Of a stretch of DNA of 64,000 nucleotides, positions 40,109 to 48,824 are shown in pieces. The position numbers and the translations under genes are program-made. This stretch comes from Kribbella turkmenica (lineage in GTDB: Bacteria; Actinomycetota; Actinomycetes; Propionibacteriales; Kribbellaceae), in assembly GCF_004348725.1 (NCBI RefSeq), contig NZ_SMKR01000009.1, positions 1 to 64,000 of the forward strand, written 5' to 3'. Under the pieces are notes generated by a model. The model saw only the letters and a list, made by a program, of their open reading frames with translations, was not told where the DNA came from and did not search any database. Within the stretch, counting starts at the first letter, position 1; every line of letters starts with the position of its first letter.

Positions 40109-42028
40109 GTGAACGGCCCACACGTCGTCATGCTCGTCGGCAACGACGTCGTCAAGGACACCCGCGTCCTGAAGGAAGCGTTCGCGCTCGGCCAGGCCGG
40201 CCGCCGGGTCACGTTGCTCGGGGTGTCGGCGACGTCGGACCGGCCGGTGATCGACACGATCGACGCCGGGGTGGTTCTGATCCAGTTGCCAGGCCGGTTC
40301 GTCCTGCGCGACGAGCGGATCCGGCGCCGGCGCGCGCGGCGCGGACGGCGCCTGCTGACGCCGGCGCAGTCGGAGTCCCTGCAGGCGGCGAAGGTCGCCG
40401 CACGCCTGGCCGACCTGACCGCGGAGACCGGGCACGCGCTCGCCCTTCGCCGGGCCGGCGCGGTCGGACCGGTCGCGTTCCAGGCCGGGAGGGTGCGGCG
40501 TGCGGTCCAACGGCAACGCTGGCTGCGGTCCGGGAAGGGGACCGCGGCGCGCGAGTGGCTGGCCGACTGGGAGGGGCGGAAGGCGACGGACTTCTGGCAG
40601 TGGTGGGACGGCTCGACGTCACAGTGGCGGTGGCCGGTCGACTGGCGCAAGGTCATCCCGGAGGCGGACGACTTCGAGGCGATCTTCGCCAAGGTCCTGG
40701 ACGACCTGCTGCCCGACGTCCTGCACGCGCACGATATGCACGTGATCGGCGTGGCCTCCCGGGCCTCCGGCCGGGCGGCCCTGCGGAAGCGGGACGTGAA
40801 GGTCGTGTACGACGCCCACGAGTACGTCCCCGGTCTGTCGACGTACCCGCCCCGCACCCCGCGCATCGTCGCCGCCTGGGCGCAGCACGAGCGTGAGTAC
40901 ATCCGCACCGTCGACCGGGTCATCACGGTGAGCCCGGCGATCGCGCGGACCCTGCGGGAGCGCCACAAACTGGATCGCGAACCCACCGTGGTGATGAACA
41001 GCCCGGCGCCGGTCGAGCTGAACAGCGGGGTGACCGACATCCGCACGGTGATCGGGCTGGCTCCCGAGGTGCCGCTGATCGTCTACAGCGGCGCCGTCAC
41101 GCGCGCCCGCGGCGTCGAGACCGCGGTCGCCGCCCTCCCGCAGTTGCCGGGCGTGCACCTGGCGGTCGTGTGCGTACCGCGGACGAAGATGAAGCCGGTC
41201 GAGGAGTTGCAGGCACTGGCGGCCGAGCTCGGCGTGACCGAGCGGGTGCACTATCTCGACCCGGTGGCGCCGCTCGACGTGACGGCGTTCCTGCGGACGG
41301 CCGACATCGGGCTGATCCCGATCCTGCGCTACCCGAGCCACGAGATGGCGTTGCCGAACAAGGTGTTCGAGTACATCTTCGCCGGGCTGCCGGTGGTGAC
41401 GAGTGACATGCCGACCCTGGAGGAGTTCGTCGGCCGGACCAGGATCGGTGAGGTGTTCGAGACCGCGAACCCGGCCGGCCTGGCCGCCGCGGTCTCCCGG
41501 ATCCTCGCCGGCCCCGCGCCGTACCGGGAGGCCTGTGCGTCGCCGGAGCTGCGCCAGGAGTCGTCCTGGGAGACGCAGGCCGATCGCCTCCGGGCGCTGT
41601 ACGACGACCTGCTCGGGCCGGTCGAGCCGCCGGGCCCGGTCCCGACCCGCCTGGTCATCGGGCCGCTGGACGGCAGCCGGGTGCCGAGCGGGTGGGCCGC
41701 CTCCATCGACGAGGCCGAGGTGACGCGCCGCCGGCTGAGCCCGGCCGACCTGAACGGGATCACGCACCTGCTGATGGAGGACTGGAACTCCGTCCTCGGC
41801 AGCGAGACGCTCATCGACGACCTCCCGCTGCTCGCGGCGGCCCGGGTGAAGCATGGCGTGATCGTCTACGCCAAGCCGGACCGCACCGAGTTGCGCCGGC
41901 GGATCCGGGCCTACAACGGCACGGTGTTCGTCACCGATCCGCTGGTCGCCGAGCAGGTCGCCGGCACCGTGCTGCTGCCTCCCGGCGAGGAGGGCGTCGA
42001 GGTGCTCCGCAAGTTCATGGCCGACTAG
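40109..42028 (+). CDS. GT4-family glycosyltransferase with extra N-terminal and C-terminal regions
   Basis: 639 residues from GTG 40109, which has AAGGAGA 5 bases upstream. The GT-B fold is shown by HVVMLVGNDVVKDTRVLKEA (N-terminal donor loop), DVLHAHDMHVIGVASRASGR (about 211), VVYDAHEYVPGL, and the C-terminal half IVYSGAVTRARGVETAVAAL. The nucleotide-sugar loop with the EX7E-like pattern is PSHEMALPNKVFEYIFAGLP (about 411). An Arg-rich insert at about 70-180 and a C-terminal 130-residue region (about 510-639) are additions. It would transfer a sugar from a nucleotide donor, in the cytoplasm, to a surface glycan. The first 150 bases upstream hold only its promoter. Confidence 0.82.
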   Translation: MNGPHVVMLVGNDVVKDTRVLKEAFALGQAGRRVTLLGVSATSDRPVIDTIDAGVVLIQLPGRFVLRDERIRRRRARRGRRLLTPAQSESLQAAKVAARLADLTAETGHALALRRAGAVGPVAFQAGRVRRAVQRQRWLRSGKGTAAREWLADWEGRKATDFWQWWDGSTSQWRWPVDWRKVIPEADDFEAIFAKVLDDLLPDVLHAHDMHVIGVASRASGRAALRKRDVKVVYDAHEYVPGLSTYPPRTPRIVAAWAQHEREYIRTVDRVITVSPAIARTLRERHKLDREPTVVMNSPAPVELNSGVTDIRTVIGLAPEVPLIVYSGAVTRARGVETAVAALPQLPGVHLAVVCVPRTKMKPVEELQALAAELGVTERVHYLDPVAPLDVTAFLRTADIGLIPILRYPSHEMALPNKVFEYIFAGLPVVTSDMPTLEEFVGRTRIGEVFETANPAGLAAAVSRILAGPAPYREACASPELRQESSWETQADRLRALYDDLLGPVEPPGPVPTRLVIGPLDGSRVPSGWAASIDEAEVTRRRLSPADLNGITHLLMEDWNSVLGSETLIDDLPLLAAARVKHGVIVYAKPDRTELRRRIRAYNGTVFVTDPLVAEQVAGTVLLPPGEEGVEVLRKFMAD

Positions 42029-42149
42029 GGAGACGCACCCTGGGCCGCTTCCCCCAGGACACGTCCGACCCGGGGCGCGCGGCGGGCTTGCTGGCGGCGC
42101 CGGGAAGGGGTGGGTAACCTTCCCTGGTCGTCGGTCGAGCGGATAGGAG

Positions 42150-43604
42150 ATGATGCCCCCCGTGACCGGACCACGTAGCCAGGACGCGCAGGACCGGCTG
42201 ACCCCGTCGGAGGCCGACCCGTCCGTCGCCGGCCTGACGGTGGGTCTCGGTGGGCCAGCCGGGCGGTTGGCCCGGCTGGGCTCGTCCTGGTGGACGCCGC
42301 TGCGGATCGCCCTCGCGGTGTGCACGGTCACGTTCGCGCTCGGTGTGCTGCAGAAGGCGCCGTGCATGGAGGCCGGCTGGGACCGGCAGAGCTGGCGGCC
42401 GTTCAAGGCGCTGTGCTACTCCGACATCGGCTTCCTGTACCAGGAACGCGGGTTCGCCGAGGGCAACCGGCCGTTCCTCGACACCGGCAACTACCCGGTG
42501 CTGGAGTACCCGGTGCTGACCGGCGGGTTCATGGAGGTCGCGGCCCGGGTCACCTGGGTGATCACCGGCGACCCGAAGAAGGACCTGACCGTCGAGGAGA
42601 AGCGCGACACCGCGGGCGTCTTCTTCGTGGTCAACCTGGTGATGCTGTTCCTGTGCGCGCTGGTGATCGTCGGGTTGACCGTCGCCACCGCGCGCGGGGT
42701 GGAGAAACGGCCCGGCGCGGCCCGTGGGCAGCCGCTGGACGCGCTGTACGTCGCCGCCGCGCCGGTGCTCGCGCTGACCGCGACGATCAACTGGGACCTG
42801 TTCGCGGTCGCGCTGACCGCCGGCGCGATGTTCGCCTGGTCACGCGGCCGGCCGATCTGGTTCGGCATCCTGCTCGGGCTCGGGACGGCGGCGAAGTTCT
42901 ACCCGTTCCTGCTGCTCGGGCCGCTGCTGATCGTCTGTCTCCGCGGCCGCAAGCTGTGGCCGTGGTTCCAGGCGACGGTGGCCGCGATCTTCGCCTGGGG
43001 CCTGGTGAACGCGCCGGTCTACCTGCTGGCGAAGAACGAGTGGATGTCGTTCTGGACGTTCAACGACCAGCGGGCGAGCGACTACGGCTCGATCTGGTAC
43101 GTGCTGAAGCTGGCCAAGCACGAGGTCGCCGACGTGAATCAGCTGAACATCGTGATCTTCGCCGGCCTGTGCCTGTCGATCGCGATCCTCGGCCTGATGG
43201 CGCCGCGACCACCTCGCTTCGCACAGTTGGCATTCCTGGTGGTGGCGGCGTTCCTGCTGATCAACAAGGTCTACTCGCCGCAGTACGTGCTCTGGCTGCT
43301 CCCGCTGGTGGCGCTGGCCCGGCCGCGACTGCGGGACTGGCTGATCTGGCAGGCGTGCGAGTGCTTCTACTGGATGCTGGTCTGGATGCACCTGGCCCAG
43401 TTCCTGGCGCCCGGGAACCCGGACCAGCCGGACCGGATCTACTGGCTGTCGGTGATCCTGCGGATGGCCGGCACCCTCTGGCTGATGCTCGTGGTGGCAC
43501 GCGACATCCTGCTGCCGGAGAATGATCCGGTCCGCCAGGGTGATGTCGTCGACGACCCGGGTGACGGGGTCAAGTCCGACGTCCGCGCGCTCGCGCCCGC
43601 CTAG
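42150..43604 (+). CDS. GT87/DUF2029 polyprenyl-phosphate-dependent mannosyltransferase-like membrane protein
   Basis: 484 residues with about ten helices. Conserved features of the actinobacterial GT87 group are YPVLEYPVLTGGFMEVAARV (about 110, the acidic catalytic loop), NWDLFAVALTAGAMFAWSRG (about 212) and GLGTAAKFYPFLLLGPLLIV (about 245). It resembles the mycobacterial Rv0051 group. It would use a lipid-linked sugar such as polyprenyl-phosphomannose at the outer face of the membrane. ATG 42150 follows TAGGAG closely; ATG 42153 and GTG 42162 are alternatives. It probably works in envelope glycan assembly with the GT4 gene upstream. Confidence 0.82.
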   Translation: MMPPVTGPRSQDAQDRLTPSEADPSVAGLTVGLGGPAGRLARLGSSWWTPLRIALAVCTVTFALGVLQKAPCMEAGWDRQSWRPFKALCYSDIGFLYQERGFAEGNRPFLDTGNYPVLEYPVLTGGFMEVAARVTWVITGDPKKDLTVEEKRDTAGVFFVVNLVMLFLCALVIVGLTVATARGVEKRPGAARGQPLDALYVAAAPVLALTATINWDLFAVALTAGAMFAWSRGRPIWFGILLGLGTAAKFYPFLLLGPLLIVCLRGRKLWPWFQATVAAIFAWGLVNAPVYLLAKNEWMSFWTFNDQRASDYGSIWYVLKLAKHEVADVNQLNIVIFAGLCLSIAILGLMAPRPPRFAQLAFLVVAAFLLINKVYSPQYVLWLLPLVALARPRLRDWLIWQACECFYWMLVWMHLAQFLAPGNPDQPDRIYWLSVILRMAGTLWLMLVVARDILLPENDPVRQGDVVDDPGDGVKSDVRALAPA

Positions 43605-43615
43605 AGGGACCCGGC

Positions 43616-44545
43616 CTAGAGATTCAGCTTCGACACGTCGAGGTTGCCGCCGCTGACCACGGAGGCGGTCGTGCCGGCCAGTTGGATGCTGCCCTCGAGA
43701 AGTGCGGCGAACGGCGCGGCCGCGGCCGGCTCCAGGGCCAGCTTCGTGCGTGACATCACCAGGCGGGTCGCCGCCAGCAGCGACTCCTCGCTCACCCGGA
43801 CCACGTCGTCGACGTACTGCTGGATGATCGGGAAGTTGCGGGTGCCGCAGACCGGGGCGGCCAGGCCGTCGGCGATCGACCGGGCGGTCGGCAGCTTCCG
43901 CGGTTCGCCGGCCGCGAGGCTGCGGCTGACCACGTCGGCCTGCTCGGGCTCGATGCCGATCACCCGGATCTCCGGCTTGGCCAGCTTCACCGCGAGCGCG
44001 ACGCCGGAGATGAGGCCGCCGCCGCCCATCGGGACCAGCACGGTGTCGACGTCCGGGCGGTCCTGCAGGAGTTCCAGGCCGAGGCCGGCGTGGCCGGTGA
44101 TCACATCGTCGTCGTCGAACGGGTGGACGCCGGTCAGCTTGCGCTCGTCCCGGATCCGCTCGTACTGGGCCATCAGGTCACCGTCGACCAGTTCGACGGT
44201 GGCGCCGTACCCGCGGGCCGCGTCGATCTTCGCCTGGACGGCGGTGGTCGCCATCACCACGGTCGCCGGGACGCCGGCATTCCGGGCCGCCCAGGCGAGC
44301 GCGCCGGCCGCGTTCCCGGCCGACACGGTGACGACGCCGCGCTCGCGCTCCTCGGAACTCAGCCGGAGCAGCTTGGTGAGCAGGCCGCGGACCTTGAAGC
44401 TGCCGGTCTTCTGGAACAACTCGGCCTTCAGCAGGAGCGTGCCGCCGAACCGCTCGTCGAGGGCGCTCGAGGTCAGGACCGGGGTGCGGTGGATGCGGCC
44501 GTCGAGCTGGTCGGCGGCCTGCTGGATCTCCTCGAGCGTCGGCAT
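43616..44545 (-). CDS. PLP-dependent threonine/serine dehydratase
   Basis: 309 residues. KTGSFKVRG holds the PLP lysine K51, SAGNAAGALAWAA the cofactor-ring Asn, VLVPMGGGGLISGVALAV the tetraglycine phosphate loop, and SGGNLD the end of the fold II core. There is no regulatory ACT domain, so it resembles catabolic threonine dehydratase or serine racemase rather than biosynthetic IlvA. It would convert threonine or serine to a keto acid and ammonia. Confidence 0.88.
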   Translation of the reverse strand: MPTLEEIQQAADQLDGRIHRTPVLTSSALDERFGGTLLLKAELFQKTGSFKVRGLLTKLLRLSSEERERGVVTVSAGNAAGALAWAARNAGVPATVVMATTAVQAKIDAARGYGATVELVDGDLMAQYERIRDERKLTGVHPFDDDDVITGHAGLGLELLQDRPDVDTVLVPMGGGGLISGVALAVKLAKPEIRVIGIEPEQADVVSRSLAAGEPRKLPTARSIADGLAAPVCGTRNFPIIQQYVDDVVRVSEESLLAATRLVMSRTKLALEPAAAAPFAALLEGSIQLAGTTASVVSGGNLDVSKLNL

Positions 44546-44552
44546 GCCACTG

Positions 44553-44558
44553 ACTCTA
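44553..44558 (-). promoter_or_regulatory. Leaderless -10 element (TAGAGT) for the dehydratase gene
   Basis: TAGAGT on the minus strand lies 7 bases before the ATG, without a ribosome-binding site. Confidence 0.4.
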
Positions 44559-44566
44559 TTCGGCCG

Positions 44567-45415
44567 CTACAGACGGTTCGCGACCGCCGTGGCCAGCTTC
44601 TCGGTCGCCTCCGGGAACTCCGGCAGGAACAGGTACGGCTCGATCAGCTCCAGCTCCATCAACAGGAAGCGGCCGTTGACGACGACGCCGTCGACGCGGG
44701 CGTACAGCGGCGCCGGACCGGCCGCGGCCAGCGTCTCCCGAGCGCTTTCCAGGACGGCGGCCGGCGGGTCGGTCAGCGTGGCGACGCCGCCGAACATCAC
44801 CTGGACCCGGTAGTCACCCTCGGCCGGCCGCTTGACGACGGCGTGGGTGAACTCGCCGTCGACGAACATCAGCGACCACTCCCCGTCGGTCACGATCTCG
44901 GGTACGAACGGCTGGACCAGGTAGACCAGATCCGGCAGGTCGTCCATCGCCAGGCTCAGCTCCGCCGAGCCGGCGACGCCGCGGACGGTGTGCCGGGCGG
45001 AGGCGCCGACCGTGGGCTTCGTCACGATCTCCTGGCCGTCGAGCCCGGCGACCACCTCGCGCAGGCACGCGCCGGCCGCGATCTGTGACGGCACGATCGC
45101 GACTCCGCGCTCCCGCAGTTCGACCAGGTACCGCTTATCGCCGTTCCACCGGACCAGGCCGCTGTCGTTGAACACCGGGACGCCGGCCTTGTCGACCACG
45201 TTCAGCCACTCGCAGAACTCGTCGTACCGGCGGTGGTAGTCCCAGACCGAGCGCAGCAGGACGGCGTCGTACGCCGACCAGTCGACCGACGGGTCCGTCC
45301 ACACCACGGCCACCGGGTCCAGGCCCTTGGCGCGGACCGCGTCGACGAGGGGGAGGTCGTGTTCATGCAACCCGGGATGGTCGGCCGAGGTCGCGAGGGC
45401 GATGCGTTTGGTCAC
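44567..45415 (-). CDS. ATP-grasp family ligase
   Basis: 282 residues from GTG 45415. The N-terminal domain (RIALATSADHPGLHEHDLPL, DAVLLRSVWDYHRRYDEFCE) is followed by the ATP-grasp fold. It shows the Lys pair (GDKRYLVELRERG; EIVTKPTVGASARHT), the acidic strand FVPEIVTDGEWSLMFVDGEF and the metal-binding end FLLMELELIEPYLF. It belongs to the RimK/DcsG-like group of carboxylate-amine ligases without a defined substrate. It lies head to tail with the dehydratase, 21 bases apart. Confidence 0.82.
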   Translation of the reverse strand: MTKRIALATSADHPGLHEHDLPLVDAVRAKGLDPVAVVWTDPSVDWSAYDAVLLRSVWDYHRRYDEFCEWLNVVDKAGVPVFNDSGLVRWNGDKRYLVELRERGVAIVPSQIAAGACLREVVAGLDGQEIVTKPTVGASARHTVRGVAGSAELSLAMDDLPDLVYLVQPFVPEIVTDGEWSLMFVDGEFTHAVVKRPAEGDYRVQVMFGGVATLTDPPAAVLESARETLAAAGPAPLYARVDGVVVNGRFLLMELELIEPYLFLPEFPEATEKLATAVANRL

Positions 45416-45505
45416 GCCCGACAGTGTTGGCTGGGACTCGGCGGCTCGTCAAACTGTTGCTCGGCGTCCGGGCGGTGACGCACGGTCAGTCACGGCCCGA
45501 CGATC

Positions 45506-45511
45506 TACGCT
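45506..45511 (+). promoter_or_regulatory. Leaderless -10 element (TACGCT) for the response regulator operon
   Basis: TACGCT ends 6 bases before GTG 45518, without a ribosome-binding site. Confidence 0.5.
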
Positions 45512-45517
45512 CGTCCT

Positions 45518-46216
45518 GTGGCTACTCGTGTGCTCGTGGTGGACGACGACCCGACCGTTTCGACCGTGGTCTCGGCGTACCTGACCAAGTCCGGGTACGA
45601 CGCCCGCGTGGTCGCCGACGGCGTCGCGGCGGTCGAGGTCTGGCAGCAGTGGAAGCCGTCCGTCGTCGTCCTGGACGTGATGCTCCCCGGCCTGTCCGGG
45701 CTGGAGGTGCTGCGCCGGATGCGCGCCGCCGACGACGGCGCCGCCGTGATCATGCTGTCCGCCCGCGGCGAGGAGGAGGACCGGGTCGTCGGGCTGGAGG
45801 TCGGGGCGGACGACTACGTGGTGAAGCCGTTCAGCCCGCGTGAGCTCACCCTGCGGGTGCAGGCGTTGCTGCGGCGCGAGGAGCGGCTGGCCGGGCTCGA
45901 CCTGACACCGACGAAGCTGAGTGCCGGGCCGGTCGGCATCGACACGGCCGCGCGGGTGGCGACCCTCGACGGCCGGGAGCTCTCGCTGACGCATCGCGAG
46001 TTCGACCTGCTGACCTATCTCGTGTCCCACCCGGGCAAGGCGTACACGAAGGCCGAGTTGCTCCGCCGGGTCTGGGGCTGGGACTTCGGTGACTCGTCCA
46101 CGGTGACCGTCCACATCCGGCGGTTGCGGGAGAAGATCGAGGCTGACCCGTCGGATCCCCGGCTCGTGCTGACCGTGCCGCGGACCGGCTACCGCTTCGC
46201 GGGAGAGTCGGGATGA
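45518..46216 (+). CDS. OmpR-family response regulator
   Basis: 232 residues from GTG 45518. The receiver has VVDDDP, phosphoacceptor D53 in VVLDVMLPGLSG, and Lys in DDYVVKPFSPRELTLRV. The winged helix ends VTVHIRRLREKIEADPSDPR. It is less similar to the two paralogous regulators than they are to each other. It is coupled by 4 bases to the kinase and heads a four-gene unit. Confidence 0.93.
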   Translation: MATRVLVVDDDPTVSTVVSAYLTKSGYDARVVADGVAAVEVWQQWKPSVVVLDVMLPGLSGLEVLRRMRAADDGAAVIMLSARGEEEDRVVGLEVGADDYVVKPFSPRELTLRVQALLRREERLAGLDLTPTKLSAGPVGIDTAARVATLDGRELSLTHREFDLLTYLVSHPGKAYTKAELLRRVWGWDFGDSSTVTVHIRRLREKIEADPSDPRLVLTVPRTGYRFAGESG

Positions 46217-47373
46217 ACCGCGACACCGCCACGATCCTCGCGTTGACGACCCTGTGGACGCTGGTGGTCGCTGCCGTGGGCGCCCTGGTGCTGTGGCAGT
46301 TCCGGCGGAGATCGTTGCGGACGGCGATGATCGTGGCGGCGCTGGTCCCGATGGCGGCCGCGCTGGCCGCCGTCCTGCAGAGCGTGCGGGCGATGTTCAT
46401 CTCGGCGCACGACTCGTGGGTGGTGCTGTGGACGCTGGCGTTCTCGGCGCTGCTCGGGGTCGGGTTGTCGGTGCTGATCGGGCACTGGGTGACCGCGGGC
46501 TCCCGCGATGTCGGCCGGCGGCTGCGTCAGCTCGGTACGTCGTACGACGCCCCGGCGGAGGCCTCGACCGGGACGGTGCCGGCGGAGCTGGCGGCGTTGA
46601 CCGACGAGTTGGAGCAGACGCGGATGAAGCTCGCCGCCTCGCACGAACGGGAGAGAACGCTGGAGGACAGCCGGCGCGAGCTGGTTGCCTTCATGTCCCA
46701 CGACCTGCGGACGCCGCTGGCCGGGTTGCGGGCGGTGTCCGAAGGGCTCGAGGACGGCGTGATCGACGACGTACCCGGGGCGTTGCGGCAGATGCGGGCG
46801 ACGGTCGACCGGATGACCGGGCTGGTGGAGGACCTGTTCGAGCTGTCGCGGCTGTCGTCGGCGCCCGCACCGCGGCGGCGGATGGCGGTGTCGTTGCGGG
46901 AGCTGGCGGACGACGTCGTCGGCGAGAACTCCGAACACGCGCGTTCCAAAGCCGTCCGGCTGTCCGTCGCGACACCGGCCGACGACCGGCTCGCCGTCCA
47001 GGGGGATCCGGACGAGCTGACCCGGGCCGTGACCAACCTGGTCGACAACGCGATCCGGCACACGAAGCCCGAGGAGACCGTCACGGTGTCGGTCGACCGG
47101 TCGGCCGGCGGTGGCGTGAGCCTGGCGGTGACGGACGCGTGCGGGGGGATCCCCGCGGAGGACCTGGAGCGGGTCTTCGATGTCGGCTGGCGCGGCGACG
47201 CGGGACGGACGCCGGCTCACGGCGGGGCCGGTCTGGGACTGGCGATCGCCCGCGGGATCGTCGAGTCCCACCACGGAACCATTGCCGTCAGCAACGTTCC
47301 GGGCGGATGCAGCTTCCGCATCGACCTTCCGGCGGAGCGACCCGCTGCCGACCCACCCGCCGCGCAGCCGTGA
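46213..47373 (+). CDS. Sensor histidine kinase
   Basis: 386 residues. Helices near the N-terminus (about 9-28, 36-55 and 74-95) enclose almost no extracellular loop, so it may sense the membrane or an internal partner. The H box is FMSHDLRTPLAGLRAVSEGL with H163, the N box is VTNLVDNAIRHT, and the G boxes are DACGGIP and GGAGLGLAIARGIVESH. Its stop overlaps the next gene (GTGA). Confidence 0.93.
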   Translation: MNRDTATILALTTLWTLVVAAVGALVLWQFRRRSLRTAMIVAALVPMAAALAAVLQSVRAMFISAHDSWVVLWTLAFSALLGVGLSVLIGHWVTAGSRDVGRRLRQLGTSYDAPAEASTGTVPAELAALTDELEQTRMKLAASHERERTLEDSRRELVAFMSHDLRTPLAGLRAVSEGLEDGVIDDVPGALRQMRATVDRMTGLVEDLFELSRLSSAPAPRRRMAVSLRELADDVVGENSEHARSKAVRLSVATPADDRLAVQGDPDELTRAVTNLVDNAIRHTKPEETVTVSVDRSAGGGVSLAVTDACGGIPAEDLERVFDVGWRGDAGRTPAHGGAGLGLAIARGIVESHHGTIAVSNVPGGCSFRIDLPAERPAADPPAAQP

Positions 47374-47855
47374 GCCTGACCTGGGTGCTGGTGCTGGTCG
47401 CGGCCGGGGTGCTGCTGCTCGGCGCGTACTCGAGCTGGACCGCCGGCCGGCTGGACCGACTGCACCACCGGGTCGAGAGCGCCCGGGCGTCGCTGGAGAC
47501 GGAGCTGGCCCGCCGGGCGGCGCTGGTCGTGGAGCTGGCCGGGACCGGCATCCTCGACCCGGCGTCGTCACTTCTGTTGATGGACGCGGCCCATCGCGCC
47601 CGCACCGCGTCGCCGGAGGACCGCGAGCAACGGGAATCCGCGCTGACGCGGGCGATCAATGCCACCGGCGCCGAGGTCGAACCGTGGCGTGGTGAACTGA
47701 GCCTGGCGACGCGACGGGTCCAGCTCGCCCGGCGGTTCCACAACGACATCGTGGTGTCCACCCGCGATCTGCGGCACCGGCGCCTCGTCACCTGGCTGCG
47801 GCTGGCCGGCCACGCCCCGATGCCCACCACGATCGAGCTGGAGGACGGGAGTTGA
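47370..47855 (+). CDS. LemA-like small membrane protein
   Basis: 161 residues from GTG 47370. The single N-terminal helix is TWVLVLVAAGVLLLGAYSSW, followed by long helices (DRLHHRVESARASLETELAR; LSLATRRVQLARRFHNDIVV) resembling LemA, whose end also has a paired Arg-Phe/Tyr-Asn motif. The C-terminus ends HAPMPTTIELEDG. It overlaps the kinase start-side and the broken sigma gene by 4 bases each, so all four are one transcript. The role is unknown. Confidence 0.65.
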   Translation: MSLTWVLVLVAAGVLLLGAYSSWTAGRLDRLHHRVESARASLETELARRAALVVELAGTGILDPASSLLLMDAAHRARTASPEDREQRESALTRAINATGAEVEPWRGELSLATRRVQLARRFHNDIVVSTRDLRHRRLVTWLRLAGHAPMPTTIELEDGS

Positions 47856-48816
47856 GTTTCGCCGACGACGCCGAACGCCATCGGCACGAGTTGCTGGTGC
47901 ACTGCTACCGGCTCCTCGGCTCGTACGACGACGCCGAGGAGATCGTCCAGGAGACCTACCTGCGCGCGTGGAAGGCCCGCGACACGTTCGAGGGCCGTTC
48001 GTCACTGCGCGCCTGGCTCTACCGGATCGCCACCAACGTGTGCATCGACGACGTACGCCGTCCGCGGCGCGTCCTCCCGTACCAGCTCGAGCCCGCCTCG
48101 TTCCCGTCGGAGGCCTTGCCCGCACGCGACGACGTGCCGTGGCTGCAGCCGTTCCCGGACGTGCTGCTCGACCGCGTCGAGGAGCCGGACGCGGTCGTGG
48201 TCCGCCGAGAAACCATCGAGCTCGCCTTCCTGGTGGCGATCCAGCACCTCCCGCCGCGCCAGCGCGCGCGGTCCTCATCTTCCGCGACGTGCTCGGCTGG
48301 ACCGCGCGCGAGACCGCGGAAGCCGTCTCCCTGTCGGTCCCGGCCGTGAACTCCGCCCTGCAACGAGCGCGCCCGGTCCTGCGCGAACACCTCCCGCCGC
48401 ACCGCTGCGAGTGGTCCGCGGCGTCGACCGCGCAGGAGCAAGCCCTCCTGCGCAAGTACGTGGCCGCCTGGGACGCCGCCGACGCCGAGGCGTTGGCCGC
48501 CCTCATGCACGAGGACATCCGCATCACCATGCCGCCGTACCCGTTCTGGTTCGAGGGCGCCGACGCCATCCGCTCCCTCACCGCCAACCTCGACCCCACC
48601 CATCCCGTCTACCGAGGCAGCTGGCGCTTCCGCCCCACCACGCTCAACCGCCAACCCACCCTCGCCGCCTACCTCCAACCCACCGGCTAGCCCACGTACC
48701 GCCCGTTCGCCGTCGACATGTTCCGCATCGAACAGGGCCGGATCGCCGAGATCACCGCCTACGAAGCCACGGACTTCGAGCGCTTCGGGCTGCCGGATCA
48801 CCCGCCCGCGTCGTAG
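47852..48816 (+). pseudogene. ECF sigma factor (SigG/SigX5 type) broken by frameshift and stop
   Basis: From TTG 47852, ERHRHELLVHCYRLLGSYDD to IQHLPPRQRA gives a clean sigma2 and the start of sigma4. At about 48262-48275 the frame is lost in a GCGCGCG run, and the family sequence continues in another frame (VLIFRDVLGWTARETAEAVS, then LQRARPVLREHLPPHRCEW and the SnoaL-like domain). A second lesion, TAG at 48688, cuts the SnoaL-like domain, after which the same frame resumes with RPFAVDMFRIEQGRIAEITA to the true end at 48816. Two independent lesions argue for real loss rather than error. The intact relative in the window is at 6.4-7.3 kb. The upstream three genes of its operon are intact. Confidence 0.85.
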
Positions 48817-48824
48817 GACCTCGG

